Positions 1 to 9,300 of a stretch of 44,391 bases of DNA are shown here, piece after piece. Numbering within the stretch: position 1 is the first letter of the stretch; every line of letters starts with the position of its first letter. The position numbers and the translations under genes are program-made. Origin of the DNA: an uncultured beta proteobacterium (GTDB taxonomy: Bacteria; Pseudomonadota; Gammaproteobacteria; Burkholderiales; Burkholderiaceae_C). The notes under the pieces are model-generated. The model was given only the letters and a program-made list of their open reading frames with translations. It made no database searches and was not told the DNA's origin. The stretch is taken from the NCBI GenBank assembly GCA_903886275.1, contig CAISLN010000122.1, forward strand, positions 1 through 44,391, given 5' to 3'.

Positions 1-1189
1 CTCCAGCGCTGGCGGTGCACAAACCATAGACGCATCAGCGACCAGTGGTCCGCTCAACTTCACCTCGACCAATCCGACCGGTGCCATCACGTTTACCGGC
101 GGAACGGGCGACACCAGCTTTACCGGTCTCATGAAAGACGGCGCGCCTACCGTGACCGTTGGAAATGGCACGAACATGATCGACATATTGGTCCTCAGCG
201 GCGCGATTACGGCGACCGCAGGCAATGGCACAAACGCCATCAATGTAGAGACCACGGCAGCGACGGGTGCCATTACGGTCGCCGTGGGCTATGGCAGCAA
301 TGCCATCACCGCCATGACCAATGGCGGTGCCATCACCATTGGGACTCAGACGGGTACAGCGCCCGCAGGAGCCGTTGTGACGGAGACCATCAAGGCCTAC
401 TCAACCACAGGCGCTGTCACCGTCAACATAGCGACATTAGGCTCGACATTGGCCATTGGCAGCGCCTCCGACCATATCAATATTGAAACCAATACCAACT
501 CTGTGGCGCCCGGTGGTGGCATCACGCTTATTCACGGCTCCAATGGGACTCACAACATCGTTTCAACCACCTACAACAGTGCCATCACGATTGACACGCA
601 TGATGGAAATGACACGGTGAGCGCTTCTTCAGGGGGCGGCGCGATTGTGGTCAACACAGGCGCCGGTGACGACACGATTTTTGTGAGCAGTGGCACGGCG
701 GGTGCCACGATTGATGGCGGCACAGGCACCAACAGCATCACCTTGGGTGCGCACTTGACCACCGCAGACACCATCAATGCGCGCACGGCCTATGCCACCC
801 TGGTAACCGGGGCGACCATAGGTCTTGGATTGGCAGATAGCTACCAGTTTGGCGTCACGACAGCCGCCCCCGGCATCGCCAGCTTGACCGGTACCGCTGT
901 CGCCGGCACCACAGCGGCCAGCATCGACGCAAATGGCATCTTGCACTTCACAGGCACGGCGACCAGTACCGGGGCCACTTTTGCCGCTGAGGTGTTGACA
1001 CTATTGAAGGCAAATGCGAGCACCTATAACAAAGCAGCCTCTTTTGATGATGGGGTCAACCAGTGGGTATTCGTGGCGACGGATGCCAATGCAAGCGGCC
1101 GCTACCTGGAGTTGATGGGTTCGCACGATGCTGCCTTTGCGGGCACATCGACCACGTTAGCCGCGCACAAAATTTTTGTCGGGGCTTAA
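1..1189 (+). CDS. C-terminal part of a secreted beta-roll repeat protein (probable type I secretion substrate), 5' end outside window
   Basis: The reading frame is open from base 2 and ends at TAA 1187-1189, so only the C-terminal ~395 residues are visible. The sequence is rich in Gly, Ala, Thr and Asn and consists of ~20-residue units of the pattern GAIT-x-x-x-GxGxN/DxI, resembling degenerate RTX coils (for example GNGTNMI, GAGDDTI, GGTGTNSI). RTX coils in known families bind calcium and fold after type I secretion. The last ~150 residues are clearly homologous to the end of the 2756-residue protein encoded downstream: both carry LVTGATIG, TGATFAAEVLT, GSHDAAFAG and end in IFVGA or IFLGA. 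A shared C-terminus next to one secretion operon suggests that both are substrates of the same transporter, which is inference. The true start and total length cannot be seen. Confidence 0.85.
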   Translation, partial: SSAGGAQTIDASATSGPLNFTSTNPTGAITFTGGTGDTSFTGLMKDGAPTVTVGNGTNMIDILVLSGAITATAGNGTNAINVETTAATGAITVAVGYGSNAITAMTNGGAITIGTQTGTAPAGAVVTETIKAYSTTGAVTVNIATLGSTLAIGSASDHINIETNTNSVAPGGGITLIHGSNGTHNIVSTTYNSAITIDTHDGNDTVSASSGGGAIVVNTGAGDDTIFVSSGTAGATIDGGTGTNSITLGAHLTTADTINARTAYATLVTGATIGLGLADSYQFGVTTAAPGIASLTGTAVAGTTAASIDANGILHFTGTATSTGATFAAEVLTLLKANASTYNKAASFDDGVNQWVFVATDANASGRYLELMGSHDAAFAGTSTTLAAHKIFVGA

Positions 1190-1200
1190 CTTGCAAATTG

Positions 1201-1236
1201 CCTGCCAATATTTGTGCGGTTGGGTCCATTGGCAGG
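1201..1236. repeat. 9-bp inverted repeat after the upstream adhesin gene
   Basis: CCTGCCAAT (1201-1209) is the exact reverse complement of ATTGGCAGG (1228-1236), with an 18-nt loop, starting 11 nt after the stop codon. It could be a terminator stem, but no T-run follows. Its core TGCCAAT recurs in the palindrome at 1405-1416, so an operator role is equally possible. Confidence 0.4.
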
Positions 1237-1369
1237 CCTGGTGCGCGGCCCATGCGCCACTGCTAGCATTTTGTGCGGCGTAGGACAGTACACGCTTTTG
1301 TCGTCCAAATGCCATGAGCAAGAAAATTTCGTTTGCGTGTCGCCTGCTGCTTCGAAATTTTTGCGATTT

Positions 1370-1398
1370 ACTACCTAGTTACCGGTAGTGACACTACC
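1370..1398. promoter_or_regulatory. Array of three ACTACC half-sites
   Basis: ACTACC at 1370-1375 is followed by its inversion GGTAGTG at 1384-1390 and then by CACTACC at 1392-1398. The last two form a 7-bp inverted repeat around a single A. Three spaced copies in alternating orientation upstream of a plausible promoter look like binding sites of a dimeric activator. The regulator cannot be named from sequence. Confidence 0.45.
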
Positions 1399-1404
1399 TG
1401 TTTG

Positions 1405-1416
1405 TGCCAATTGGCA
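1405..1416. promoter_or_regulatory. Perfect 12-bp palindrome TGCCAATTGGCA, candidate operator
   Basis: TGCCAATTGGCA is fully self-complementary. Its half TGCCAAT also occurs at 1203-1209 and, inverted, at 1228-1234. It lies 7 nt after the ACTACC array and about 43 nt before the possible -35 box, which suits regulator binding. Confidence 0.4.
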
Positions 1417-1458
1417 GGTGGGCGTCGGCTAAGCTATGCAGCGGTGTAGGTGCGAAAG

Positions 1459-1488
1459 TTGTCTGTAGGGGTTCGCCGCTGCTAATAA
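1459..1488 (+). promoter_or_regulatory. Candidate sigma-70 promoter of the secretion operon
   Basis: TTGTCT (1459-1464) and TAATAA (1483-1488) are separated by 18 nt and match the -35 and -10 consensus in four and five of six positions. Predicted initiation is near 1495, leaving roughly 200-280 nt of leader before the first genes. No experimental support; it is the best match I found in this gap. Confidence 0.35.
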
Positions 1489-1689
1489 ACGTCTAAAAAG
1501 GGCGCAGCACAGCCGTTCTGAAGTGCCGCAGATGCTGCGCATGGACAGGTCTGAAAAAAGCCCTCCCTAAAAAGGCCACGAGTCACTCCCTTGGGGGTCT
1601 GGTCCTGCGTTGCAATGGCTCGCCCACCGCCGAGGTTTTTTGTTCCATTTTCCTGCGGTACGGTAGAAGTCGGGAAGAGGGTTTGCGTT

Positions 1690-1797
1690 ATGGATAAACA
1701 CGAGAAGTTCACGCCATTGCCCCACGGCATGCCAGTTTTTTTTGATGCTGAACTATTCGCTGCAACGCTTAATAAATATGCCATCCCCACTGATTGA
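1690..1797 (+). CDS. Possible 35-residue leader peptide overlapping the start of the TolC-type gene
   Basis: ATG 1690 is preceded at a good distance by a purine-rich ribosome binding site (GAAGAGGG), stronger than any site in front of the tolC-like gene. The frame encodes a 35-residue peptide beginning MDKHEKFTPLPHG and ending AIPTD. It stops at TGA 1795-1797, past the likely ATG (1778) of the next gene in another frame. Such an overlap could couple translation of the secretion genes to the small frame. I recognise no family, and short frames arise by chance, so this stays tentative. Confidence 0.3.
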   Translation: MDKHEKFTPLPHGMPVFFDAELFAATLNKYAIPTD

Positions 1798-3070
1798 GCG
1801 CGGGCTCATCTTCATGCTCGGCGCCTGCCTGAGCTCTTTGCTGTTGCTAGCGCATGCGCTAGCAGCGCCTGTGCAGGTCTTGGAGCCGTTGATTTCGGAA
1901 GTGCTTGCATCCCATCCGTCACAGAAATCCCAGGCCTTGCTGCTTCAATCGGCGCAGGCCGGGGTGGACAGTGCCCTGTGGCAGTTTTATCCCACGCCAT
2001 CGGTGTCCGTTGAGCAGGCGAGCACCAGCCCATCAGACCTCTCCTACCAGGGCGACAGCAGCGTCCAAACGCTGAGCCTGAAGCAGCCCCTGTGGACGGG
2101 CGGGCGCTTGACTGCGGGCTTGCAAAAGGCGCAGGCCAATATCGCTGTCAGCCAGGCGAGCATGAACGAAGTTCGCCAGCAACTGGCCTTGCGCGTGGTG
2201 CAAGGCTACGGTGACTGGATGGGGGCCTATCTCAAAATCTTGGCCAACGAAAAAAGCATGGCCTCGCACATGCGACTGCAGGCCTTGGTCAAGCGCCGCA
2301 TCCGGGGCGGCATTGCACCCCTTAGCGACCTGAAGCTGGCCATTTCGCGGCTTGAGGCACTCGAATCGGACACGTCGGTGGTGCGCGCCCAACACGACAT
2401 TGCCTTGGCCCGTTTGGGCCAGTTGCTGGGTCACCCGCTGGCGCCCGGCGCGCTGGCCTTGGCCACAGCCCGCGGGCTGGGCGCTGGAATGCCCGCCTTG
2501 CTGGACCAGGCCTTGGCTATCTATCCGGGTCTGCTCAAGGCGAAGTCGCTGGCCAAGGTGCAAGAGTCCGTCATGGCAGAGCGACAGGCTGATGTATTGC
2601 CTGAGGTGTATTTGCGCGCCGAGCAGCAATATGGCAATTTTTCTTACCGGGGTGGCGCGCCCGAGAGTCGATTATTTATTGGCGTAAGCAGCCGCTTTGG
2701 TGCCGGACTGTCGGGCCTGTCTGCTATCGAAGGCGCCAAGGCGCAGTACCTCGCGGCCTTGGAAGAGGTCGAGGCGCAGGGCCGTATCGTCAGTGAACAG
2801 GTGCTGGCCGACTACGCCTTGGCCGCCTCCACCATGGACCGATTGGATGCCCTGCAAGCCTCGATCAGGGCGGCGCAGGAAGTGGCACTCTCCTACGACC
2901 GGCAATTCTTGGCGGGGCGCAAGACCTGGCTCGATGTGATGAACGCGGCACGCGAATTGGCGCAGACCGAAGTTCAGTTGGCCGATGTGGAGTCCGCGCA
3001 AGTGGTGGTGACCTGGCGCTTGGCGATTTATACCCAGGGCCTGACGGCTGTACTTGAGGCTCAGCCATGA
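1778..3070 (+). CDS. TolC/LapE-family outer membrane channel of the type I secretion system
   Basis: This is the probable outer membrane exit duct of the type I secretion system. The product of 430 residues begins with a signal peptide: a short n-region with ERG, a hydrophobic stretch containing LLLLAHALA, and likely cleavage near ALA-AP. It continues with the Ala/Gln/Glu-rich helical repeats typical of the outer membrane efflux family (for example KQPLWTGGRL and AQANIAVSQA), repeated in two halves as in TolC. The start is uncertain: ATG 1778 gives the best signal peptide, but ATG 1745 and TTG 1742 are in frame and no start has a strong ribosome binding site. Its stop overlaps the next gene's start (ATGA at 3067-3070), so it is co-translated with the transporter. 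Confidence 0.88.
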   Translation: MPSPLIERGLIFMLGACLSSLLLLAHALAAPVQVLEPLISEVLASHPSQKSQALLLQSAQAGVDSALWQFYPTPSVSVEQASTSPSDLSYQGDSSVQTLSLKQPLWTGGRLTAGLQKAQANIAVSQASMNEVRQQLALRVVQGYGDWMGAYLKILANEKSMASHMRLQALVKRRIRGGIAPLSDLKLAISRLEALESDTSVVRAQHDIALARLGQLLGHPLAPGALALATARGLGAGMPALLDQALAIYPGLLKAKSLAKVQESVMAERQADVLPEVYLRAEQQYGNFSYRGGAPESRLFIGVSSRFGAGLSGLSAIEGAKAQYLAALEEVEAQGRIVSEQVLADYALAASTMDRLDALQASIRAAQEVALSYDRQFLAGRKTWLDVMNAARELAQTEVQLADVESAQVVVTWRLAIYTQGLTAVLEAQP

Positions 3071-5184
3071 CCCTGCTTCCCTGCCTGGCGCGCATTGCCC
3101 AGTTGCAAAACGAAACGGTGGACCGCTTTGCCTTGCAAGAAGCCGTCGATGCGGCCCTGTCCTCGACCGCCACCCAGGCACAGGCGCAACTCAAGACCGT
3201 CACGGCGCATTTGCTGGTGCCCGAGGCACGTTGGCTGAAGGTGCCCCATGTCTCTATGGTGCCGGCGCTGCTGTATTGCGCAACCGACCTGCAAGGCAAC
3301 ACGCAAAGAGGGCATTGGGGTGTGCTGCGCGGCAAAGACGCCCAGGGCCAGTGGATCAGTGAGTGGTGGGACAGCAAGACCAACCGCTGGTGCGAACGCT
3401 CCGATGCCAAGCTGATAGGCCACGAAGTAGCCACCTTGAAGCTGGTAAAGCCCTTTGTGGCCACCAACAGTCCTTTGTACCGGTTGATACTGGATGAAAT
3501 TTTTGCCCATCACAAGCTCATACGCGAAGCCATTCTTGGCAGTTTGATGATCAATGCGATTGCCTTGGGAACCTCCATGTACAGCATGCAGGTCTACGAC
3601 CGGGTGGTGCCCACGGGTGCCTCGCAAACATTGCTGGTGCTCACGCTGGGCGTGTTGGCTGCGGTTCTGTTTGAGTTCGTTGCCAAGGGGGTTCGCGCAG
3701 ACCTCTACGAGCGACTGGTTGACCTGGTGGACCAGCGGCTGTCGCGCACCGTCTACTTGCGTTTCCTGTCCATCCGGGTGGACCAATTGCCCCAGAGCGT
3801 GGGTGCCTTGGCCGGGCAGATGCGTGGCTACGAAACGGTGCGCGGCTTCTTCACATCGGTTACGACCAATTTGCTGGTCGATGCCCCCTTTGCGTTTGTC
3901 TTTACGCTGCTCATCTGGTCCATAGCCGGTTCTCTGGCCTTCGTGCCCCTGACCTTTTTCTTTTTGTCGATCGCCATTGGTCTGTACTACCACCGCAAGG
4001 TGGATTCCTTTGCCACCAAGGCCATGGCGGCGGCCAATCAAAAAACGGGCTTGCTGGTGGAGACCATCGAAGGCGCCGAAACCATCAAGAGCGGGCAGGG
4101 CGGCTGGCGCATGCTGTCGCGCTGGATGCAAACCACGGACGACGCCCGCGATTCCGATCTGCAAATGCGCAAGCTCAGCGAACATTCACAGCATGTGACG
4201 GCCGCCTTTCAACAGGTGTCTTACATTGTGTTGGTCGCCCTCGGTGCGCTCATGATCACCAGGGGCGAACTCACCATGGGCGCCTTGATTGCCTGCTCCA
4301 TCTTGTCGGGCCGCGTGCTCGCCCCGGTGGCCACGATTCCCAATCAGTTGATGCAATGGGCGCACACCAAATCGGCGCTCAAGGGGCTGGACCGGCTCTG
4401 GGCCCTGCAAGATGACCACCATGGTCAGGCGCAACCGGTATTGCTTGCCCACATCCGCGGCGCCTACCGCTTCGAAGGCGTGAGCGCGCGCTATGGTGCC
4501 AACAATGCGCTGACTATTCCTGCCCTGAGCATTCGCGCCGGCGAAAAGGTGGGCATTCTCGGCCCGGTTGGCGCGGGCAAGACCACCTTGTTGCGCCTTC
4601 TGTCTGGCATGTACAAACCCCAGGAGGGGCGCATCCTGCTCGACGATATCGACCTGGCCCATATCGCCAAGCCCTCCCTGGCCGAGCAAATGGGTTACGT
4701 GCAGCAAGACGGGCGTTTGTTTTCTGGCACCCTGCGTGACAACCTGATTTTGGGGCAGCTCGATCCGGGCGACGAACGCATACTGCAGGTGGCCCGCCAG
4801 ACGGGTCTGCTGCAAGCGGTCATTACGACCCACCCCAAGGGATTGCAGCAGGAAATATTCGAAGGCGGCAGTGGCCTGTCGGGGGGGCAGCGCCAACTCG
4901 TCAACCTCACGCGGGCGTTTTTGCGCGCTCCACGCATCTGGCTGCTCGACGAGCCCACCGCCTCTATGGATGGCGCTCTCGAGTCGCATGTCACCCAAGC
5001 GCTGCACGCGGCACTCCATCCCGAAGACACCTTGGTGTTGGTGACGCACAAGCCCGAGATGCTGGCCCTGGTCGATCGGGTCATCGTCATTGCCAACCAC
5101 CAAATTGTCATGGACGGACCCAAGGCGCAATTTTTGCAAAGCCCGCAAACACCACCACAGGTCCCACAAGGGCAACTGGCATGA
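3067..5184 (+). CDS. LapB-like type I secretion ABC transporter/permease with degenerate C39-like domain
   Basis: This inner membrane ATPase powers export of the giant protein. The 705 residues show an N-terminal C39-peptidase-like domain (about 1-130) that lacks the catalytic Cys-containing motif, so it probably binds substrate without cleaving it, as in LapB and HlyB. A transmembrane domain follows (about 150-430, with MYSMQVYDRVVPT near 171), then a nucleotide-binding domain with Walker A GPVGAGKT (499-506), signature LSGGQRQ (604-610), Walker B IWLLDEP (624-630) and the switch His in VTHK (661). All ATPase residues are intact. The gene overlaps its neighbours by ATGA at both ends, showing tight coupling. 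The missing protease activity argues against leader-peptide processing of the substrate. Confidence 0.95.
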   Translation: MTLLPCLARIAQLQNETVDRFALQEAVDAALSSTATQAQAQLKTVTAHLLVPEARWLKVPHVSMVPALLYCATDLQGNTQRGHWGVLRGKDAQGQWISEWWDSKTNRWCERSDAKLIGHEVATLKLVKPFVATNSPLYRLILDEIFAHHKLIREAILGSLMINAIALGTSMYSMQVYDRVVPTGASQTLLVLTLGVLAAVLFEFVAKGVRADLYERLVDLVDQRLSRTVYLRFLSIRVDQLPQSVGALAGQMRGYETVRGFFTSVTTNLLVDAPFAFVFTLLIWSIAGSLAFVPLTFFFLSIAIGLYYHRKVDSFATKAMAAANQKTGLLVETIEGAETIKSGQGGWRMLSRWMQTTDDARDSDLQMRKLSEHSQHVTAAFQQVSYIVLVALGALMITRGELTMGALIACSILSGRVLAPVATIPNQLMQWAHTKSALKGLDRLWALQDDHHGQAQPVLLAHIRGAYRFEGVSARYGANNALTIPALSIRAGEKVGILGPVGAGKTTLLRLLSGMYKPQEGRILLDDIDLAHIAKPSLAEQMGYVQQDGRLFSGTLRDNLILGQLDPGDERILQVARQTGLLQAVITTHPKGLQQEIFEGGSGLSGGQRQLVNLTRAFLRAPRIWLLDEPTASMDGALESHVTQALHAALHPEDTLVLVTHKPEMLALVDRVIVIANHQIVMDGPKAQFLQSPQTPPQVPQGQLA

Positions 5185-6347
5185 AGACAAGCTCCCTTTA
5201 CCAAGAAACGGGCCGCGTTTCCATGACCACGCTGCTCTTGATCGGACTGAGCGCGTTTGTGCTTTGGGCCGCCCTGTTCAAGATTGACCAGACGGTGCGT
5301 ACTCAGGGCCAACTGATTCCTATCGCGCGCACCCAGGTGATTCAAGCCGCCGATGGCGGCGTTCTGTCGCGCATCCTGGTGCAAGAGGGGCAAACCGTCG
5401 TTGCCGGACAGGCCCTGGCAGAGCTGGAGCGCGATCGCTCCAATGCGTCTTACGAGGAAAGCCGCGCCAAGAATATGGCGCTGTCGGCCGGGTTGATTCG
5501 TGCCCAGGCCGAGGCCAGTGAGAGGCAGCCCAACTTCGATGCAAAGTTTCAGGAATTCCCGGAATTTGTGGCCGTGCAACGTGCGCTCTACAACCAACGC
5601 AAACGCAGCTTGCAAGAAGAACTGGCGACCCTGAAAGACGCGCTCGACATGGCGCAAGACGAATTGAAAATGAACGACGCCTTGCTGGTCACGGGCGATA
5701 TCAGCCGCCTCGATGTCATGCGTGCCAAGCGCCAGGTGGGTGAGTTGCAGGGCCGGATCAATGCCGTGCGCAACAAGTATTTGCAAGAGGCGCGCCAAGA
5801 GGCCACCAAGCTGGCCGAAGATCTCTCGACCAGCCGCTACAAACTCCAAGAGCAGCAAAGCATCCTGAGTCACACCGTCTTGAGCGCGCCGGTAGCCGGT
5901 GTTGTCAAATACCTCAAGGTCACCACCATCGGTGGCGTTCTGCGCACGGGCGATGAGTTGATGCAAATTTCGCCCACCGATGGCGACCTCGTCATCGAGG
6001 CCAAGATCAATCCGGCCGATATCGGGCAGCTCAAACCCGGTCTGCCCGTTGCCATCAAACTCGATGCCTTCGATTACTCGGTGTATGGCAGCCTCACGGG
6101 CACGCTGAGCTACATCAGTTCGGACACACTGACCGAACAGGCTGCCAATGGCCAGGCCAGCACCTACTACCGGGCCCAGGTCCGACTGGACCCGAAATCT
6201 GCCACCACCAACCCCAAGTTAGTGGATGTGGCGCTCAAGCCCGGCATGACCGCCACGGTCGATATCCAAACCAATAGCCGTTCCGTATTGGAGTACCTGG
6301 CCAAGCCTGTATTCAAGGCTTTCGGCGGGGCAATGCACGAACGCTGA
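5181..6347 (+). CDS. HlyD/LapC-like membrane fusion protein of the type I secretion system
   Basis: This periplasmic adaptor joins the ABC transporter to the outer membrane channel. Of 388 residues, a short cytoplasmic start is followed by one membrane segment (about 14-34, LLLIGLSAFVLWAALF). Then come a lipoyl/barrel-sandwich half (VIQAADGGVLSRILVQEG), a long coiled coil (about 85-225) and the second lipoyl and beta-barrel parts (SAPVAGVVKYLKVTTIGGVL, PGMTATVDI). Length and order fit the family. The start ATG overlaps the transporter stop (ATGA 5181-5184). The giant secreted protein begins 18 nt downstream with its own AAGGGA ribosome binding site, so all four genes form one operon. Confidence 0.93.
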   Translation: MKTSSLYQETGRVSMTTLLLIGLSAFVLWAALFKIDQTVRTQGQLIPIARTQVIQAADGGVLSRILVQEGQTVVAGQALAELERDRSNASYEESRAKNMALSAGLIRAQAEASERQPNFDAKFQEFPEFVAVQRALYNQRKRSLQEELATLKDALDMAQDELKMNDALLVTGDISRLDVMRAKRQVGELQGRINAVRNKYLQEARQEATKLAEDLSTSRYKLQEQQSILSHTVLSAPVAGVVKYLKVTTIGGVLRTGDELMQISPTDGDLVIEAKINPADIGQLKPGLPVAIKLDAFDYSVYGSLTGTLSYISSDTLTEQAANGQASTYYRAQVRLDPKSATTNPKLVDVALKPGMTATVDIQTNSRSVLEYLAKPVFKAFGGAMHER

Positions 6348-6365
6348 TCCAACCTAAGGGAAAAA

Positions 6366-9300
6366 ATGGCTACCGCTGCAACCACCACCAGTCTCGCATT
6401 CCTTAACGGAAAAACGTTGCAAGCCCTCCAAGCGGGCAAGGCCAACAGCTTCAAGGCCAAATCGGGCGAGCATTACCGGGTGGTCCAAACCGGTGAAGGC
6501 GGCGCCCAATTGCTGGACGATGTCATCGCCAAGCGCTCCGGTGACGATTTGAAGCTCAGCTATTCCGAAGGCACGCAGGTCACGCTAGAAGGCTACTACG
6601 TCGAATGCAAGGCCAAGACCGCTTGTGACATCACCTTGCCAGGCCAAGACAGTGCGGGCTACAGGCTCGCTGGCGATGGTGTTGCCGGTACCAGCTTGGA
6701 CGACGGCACCAATCTGGTTTATGCGCACGGCAGCCAGGATGCATTGATGGGCATGTCGCGAGGCAATAGCGCCCTGCTGCAGGAACTGGCGGGCTTGCCA
6801 CCCGGTCCGATCAGCTATGCGCCCGAGGCTTCGATGGGCACGGAACGTTTGCTGACACTTGGCGGCCTTACGGCGCTGAGCGCATTTGCCCTCGGTTCCC
6901 TTGGTGGCGGTGGTGGGGGTGCCGCTCCCGCTCCCGCTCCCGCTCCCGCTCCCGCTCCCGCTCCCGCTCCCGCTGAGGCAGCCAAGGACGCCACTGCGGC
7001 GGCAAACTTGACGGCGTACACCGCGGCCAAGGGCGTGGTCACTACCGACGTTACGGGGGCCAGCACCGACCCAGCGACCGCAGCAACTGCCTTGGCCGCT
7101 GTGAACACAGCCGCCACGGCCACAGCGGCCATCACCGCTGCGCAAAAGTGGGTCACTGATGCGGCCAAGCAAAGCGCCGACACCGCGCTGCAAAACACGG
7201 CCGCTGCTGCGCTCAAGGCTGGCGCTGTGGCGACTGTGAGTACCTTGGACGACGCGGCCGCCAGCGTGGCTATGTTTGACGCGGCCACAGCCACCACGGC
7301 AGCTGCCGACAACGCAACCGCTGCAAATGCGGCGCTGGTAGCCGCCAATTTGGCTCAGAGCAACTTGATTGCCGCGGCAGTGCACAACCTGGTTGACGGC
7401 ACCATTGTTGCCGGTCCGGTGCTGGCCGGAAACGACTTGTCCGTGGACCTGTTCCAGGCCGATGGCAAAACCCAGTTGGGCTTGCGCGCCCAGGTCGGCA
7501 GCACAGGCGCTTTCAGCATCGATGTGGGTAGCTACACCGGTGTGGTGATTGCCAAGGTTGTGAATGGTGGTGCCACGTTGGACTACATGGACGAAGCAAG
7601 TGGCAAGGCAACGAACTTGAGCGCCAACCTGATGGCGATGGGGGTGGCCAAAGCGGGCACGGCGACCGTCATCAATATCAACGCACTGACCAGCATCGCC
7701 GTAGCCAACGCAGTTGCCAGCACCGCAGTGATGACAGAGACCCTGGCCACCCAGACCAATGCGGCAGTGGCCAACGCCTTTGGCTTGACCGACCTGGTAG
7801 GCACGGTCGCTGTCACCACGGTGAATGCAGCCGGCACGGCCAACGCCAACTACACGCCAGATGCATTGACCGAGGCTGAAAAATACGGTGCCGTTCTGGC
7901 GGCCCTGTCGGGCGTGGATGGCGCCAACGGTGGAAACATGCAAACCACCATTGACAGTCTTGTCAGTGGAGCCACTGTGTCTGGCAGCACAGGCACGCTC
8001 AGCCAATCAGCGATGGCCGCCGTTATTTTGGGCGCCAGCAATGCGGCGGCCCATTCGAATGGCACGCTGGCCACCGGTTTGACGGCCGTCGTCTCAACGC
8101 TGCTCAATACCCCCGAGGCAGCTAAAGACGCCACCGCAGCAGCCAGCCTTGCTGCCTACCTTGCTGCAAAGGGCGTGGTGGCCACCGACGTTGCTGGTGC
8201 GAGCGCCGACCCCGTGACTGCGTTAAGCGCTCTGGCCGCAGTAAGCACAGCCGCCACGGCCACAGCGGCCATCGCTGCCGCGCAAAAGTGGGTCACTGAT
8301 GCGGCCCAGCAAAGCAGTGACACCGCGCTGCAAAGCACGGCCGCTGCTGCGCTCAAGGCTGCCACTGTGGCGACTGTGAGTACCTTGGACGACGCGGCCG
8401 CCAGCGTGGCTATGTTTGACGCGGCCACAGCCACCACGGCAGCTGCCAGCAATGTGATCGCAGCGAATGCGGCACTGGCAGCGGCCAATTTGTCGCAGAG
8501 CAAGCTGATGGCCTCCGAGGCAGCCAAGGACGCCACCGCAGCAGCCAGCCTTGCGGCCTACAACATGGCCAAGGGCGTGGTGGCCACCGACGTCGTTGCT
8601 GCGAGCGCAGATGCCGCGATCGCGGTGACCTCCTTGGCCGCAGTGAGTACGGCCACTACTGCCACAGCGGCCATCATCGCTGCGCAAAAGTGGGTCACTG
8701 GTGCGGCCAAACAAAGCACCGACGCTGCGCTGCAAAACACGGCCGCCGCTGCGCTCAAGGCGGCCTCTGTGGCCACAGTGAGCACCTTGGATGACGCGGC
8801 CGCGACTGCGGCCTTGTTTGACGCGGCCACAGCCGCAGCGGCCAACAATGCGATCGCAGCGAATGCTGCATGGACAGCCGCCAATCAGGCGCAGACCAAC
8901 CTGACTGCACCTGAGTCTGCTAAGGACGCCACCGCTGCAGCCAGCCTTGCGGCCTACAACATGGCCAAGGGCGTGGTGGCCACCGACGTCACGGGTGCGA
9001 GCGCCGATGCAGCGACCGCAGCAACTACCCTGGGCGCCGTGGGCACAGCCGCCACGGCCACAGAGGCCATTGTTGCCGCGCAAAAGTGGGTCGATGATGC
9101 GGCCAAGCAAAGCACCGACACCGTGCTGCAAAACACGGCTGCTGCTGCGCTCAAGGCTGTCGCTATGGCGACGGTCAGCACCTTGGATGACGCGGCCGCC
9201 AGCGCGGCCCTGTCTGACGCGGCCACAGCCACCGCAGCAGCGGCTAACAACGCTGTTGCAGCGAATGCGGCATTGGCAGCGGCCAATCTGGCTTTGACCA

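Larger units (their letters stand above)
1190..1689. other. 500-nt non-coding regulatory gap before the secretion operon
   Basis: No convincing gene lies here. The gap holds a 9-bp inverted repeat just after the upstream stop codon, an array of ACTACC half-sites, a 12-bp palindrome, a possible sigma-70 promoter and about 200 nt of likely 5' untranslated leader. The leader contains another 7-bp inverted repeat (GCGCAGC 1502-1508 with GCTGCGC 1534-1540). I looked for a cyclic-di-GMP riboswitch and did not recognise one. Confidence 0.6.

Noticed and set aside
1482..1790. 102-codon minus-strand frame in the gap before the secretion operon
   Set aside because: No ribosome binding site or family features; it overlaps the better supported leader and small frame.
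4695..5966. 423-codon minus-strand frame over the ABC transporter and adaptor genes
   Set aside because: It crosses two well-supported genes in antisense, has no family features, and reflects codon bias.
6366..7000. LapG-type proteolysis site near the N-terminus of the giant protein
   Set aside because: I saw no TAAG-like dialanine motif between the BapA-like domain and the linker; AA pairs elsewhere are too common in this Ala-rich protein to be informative.
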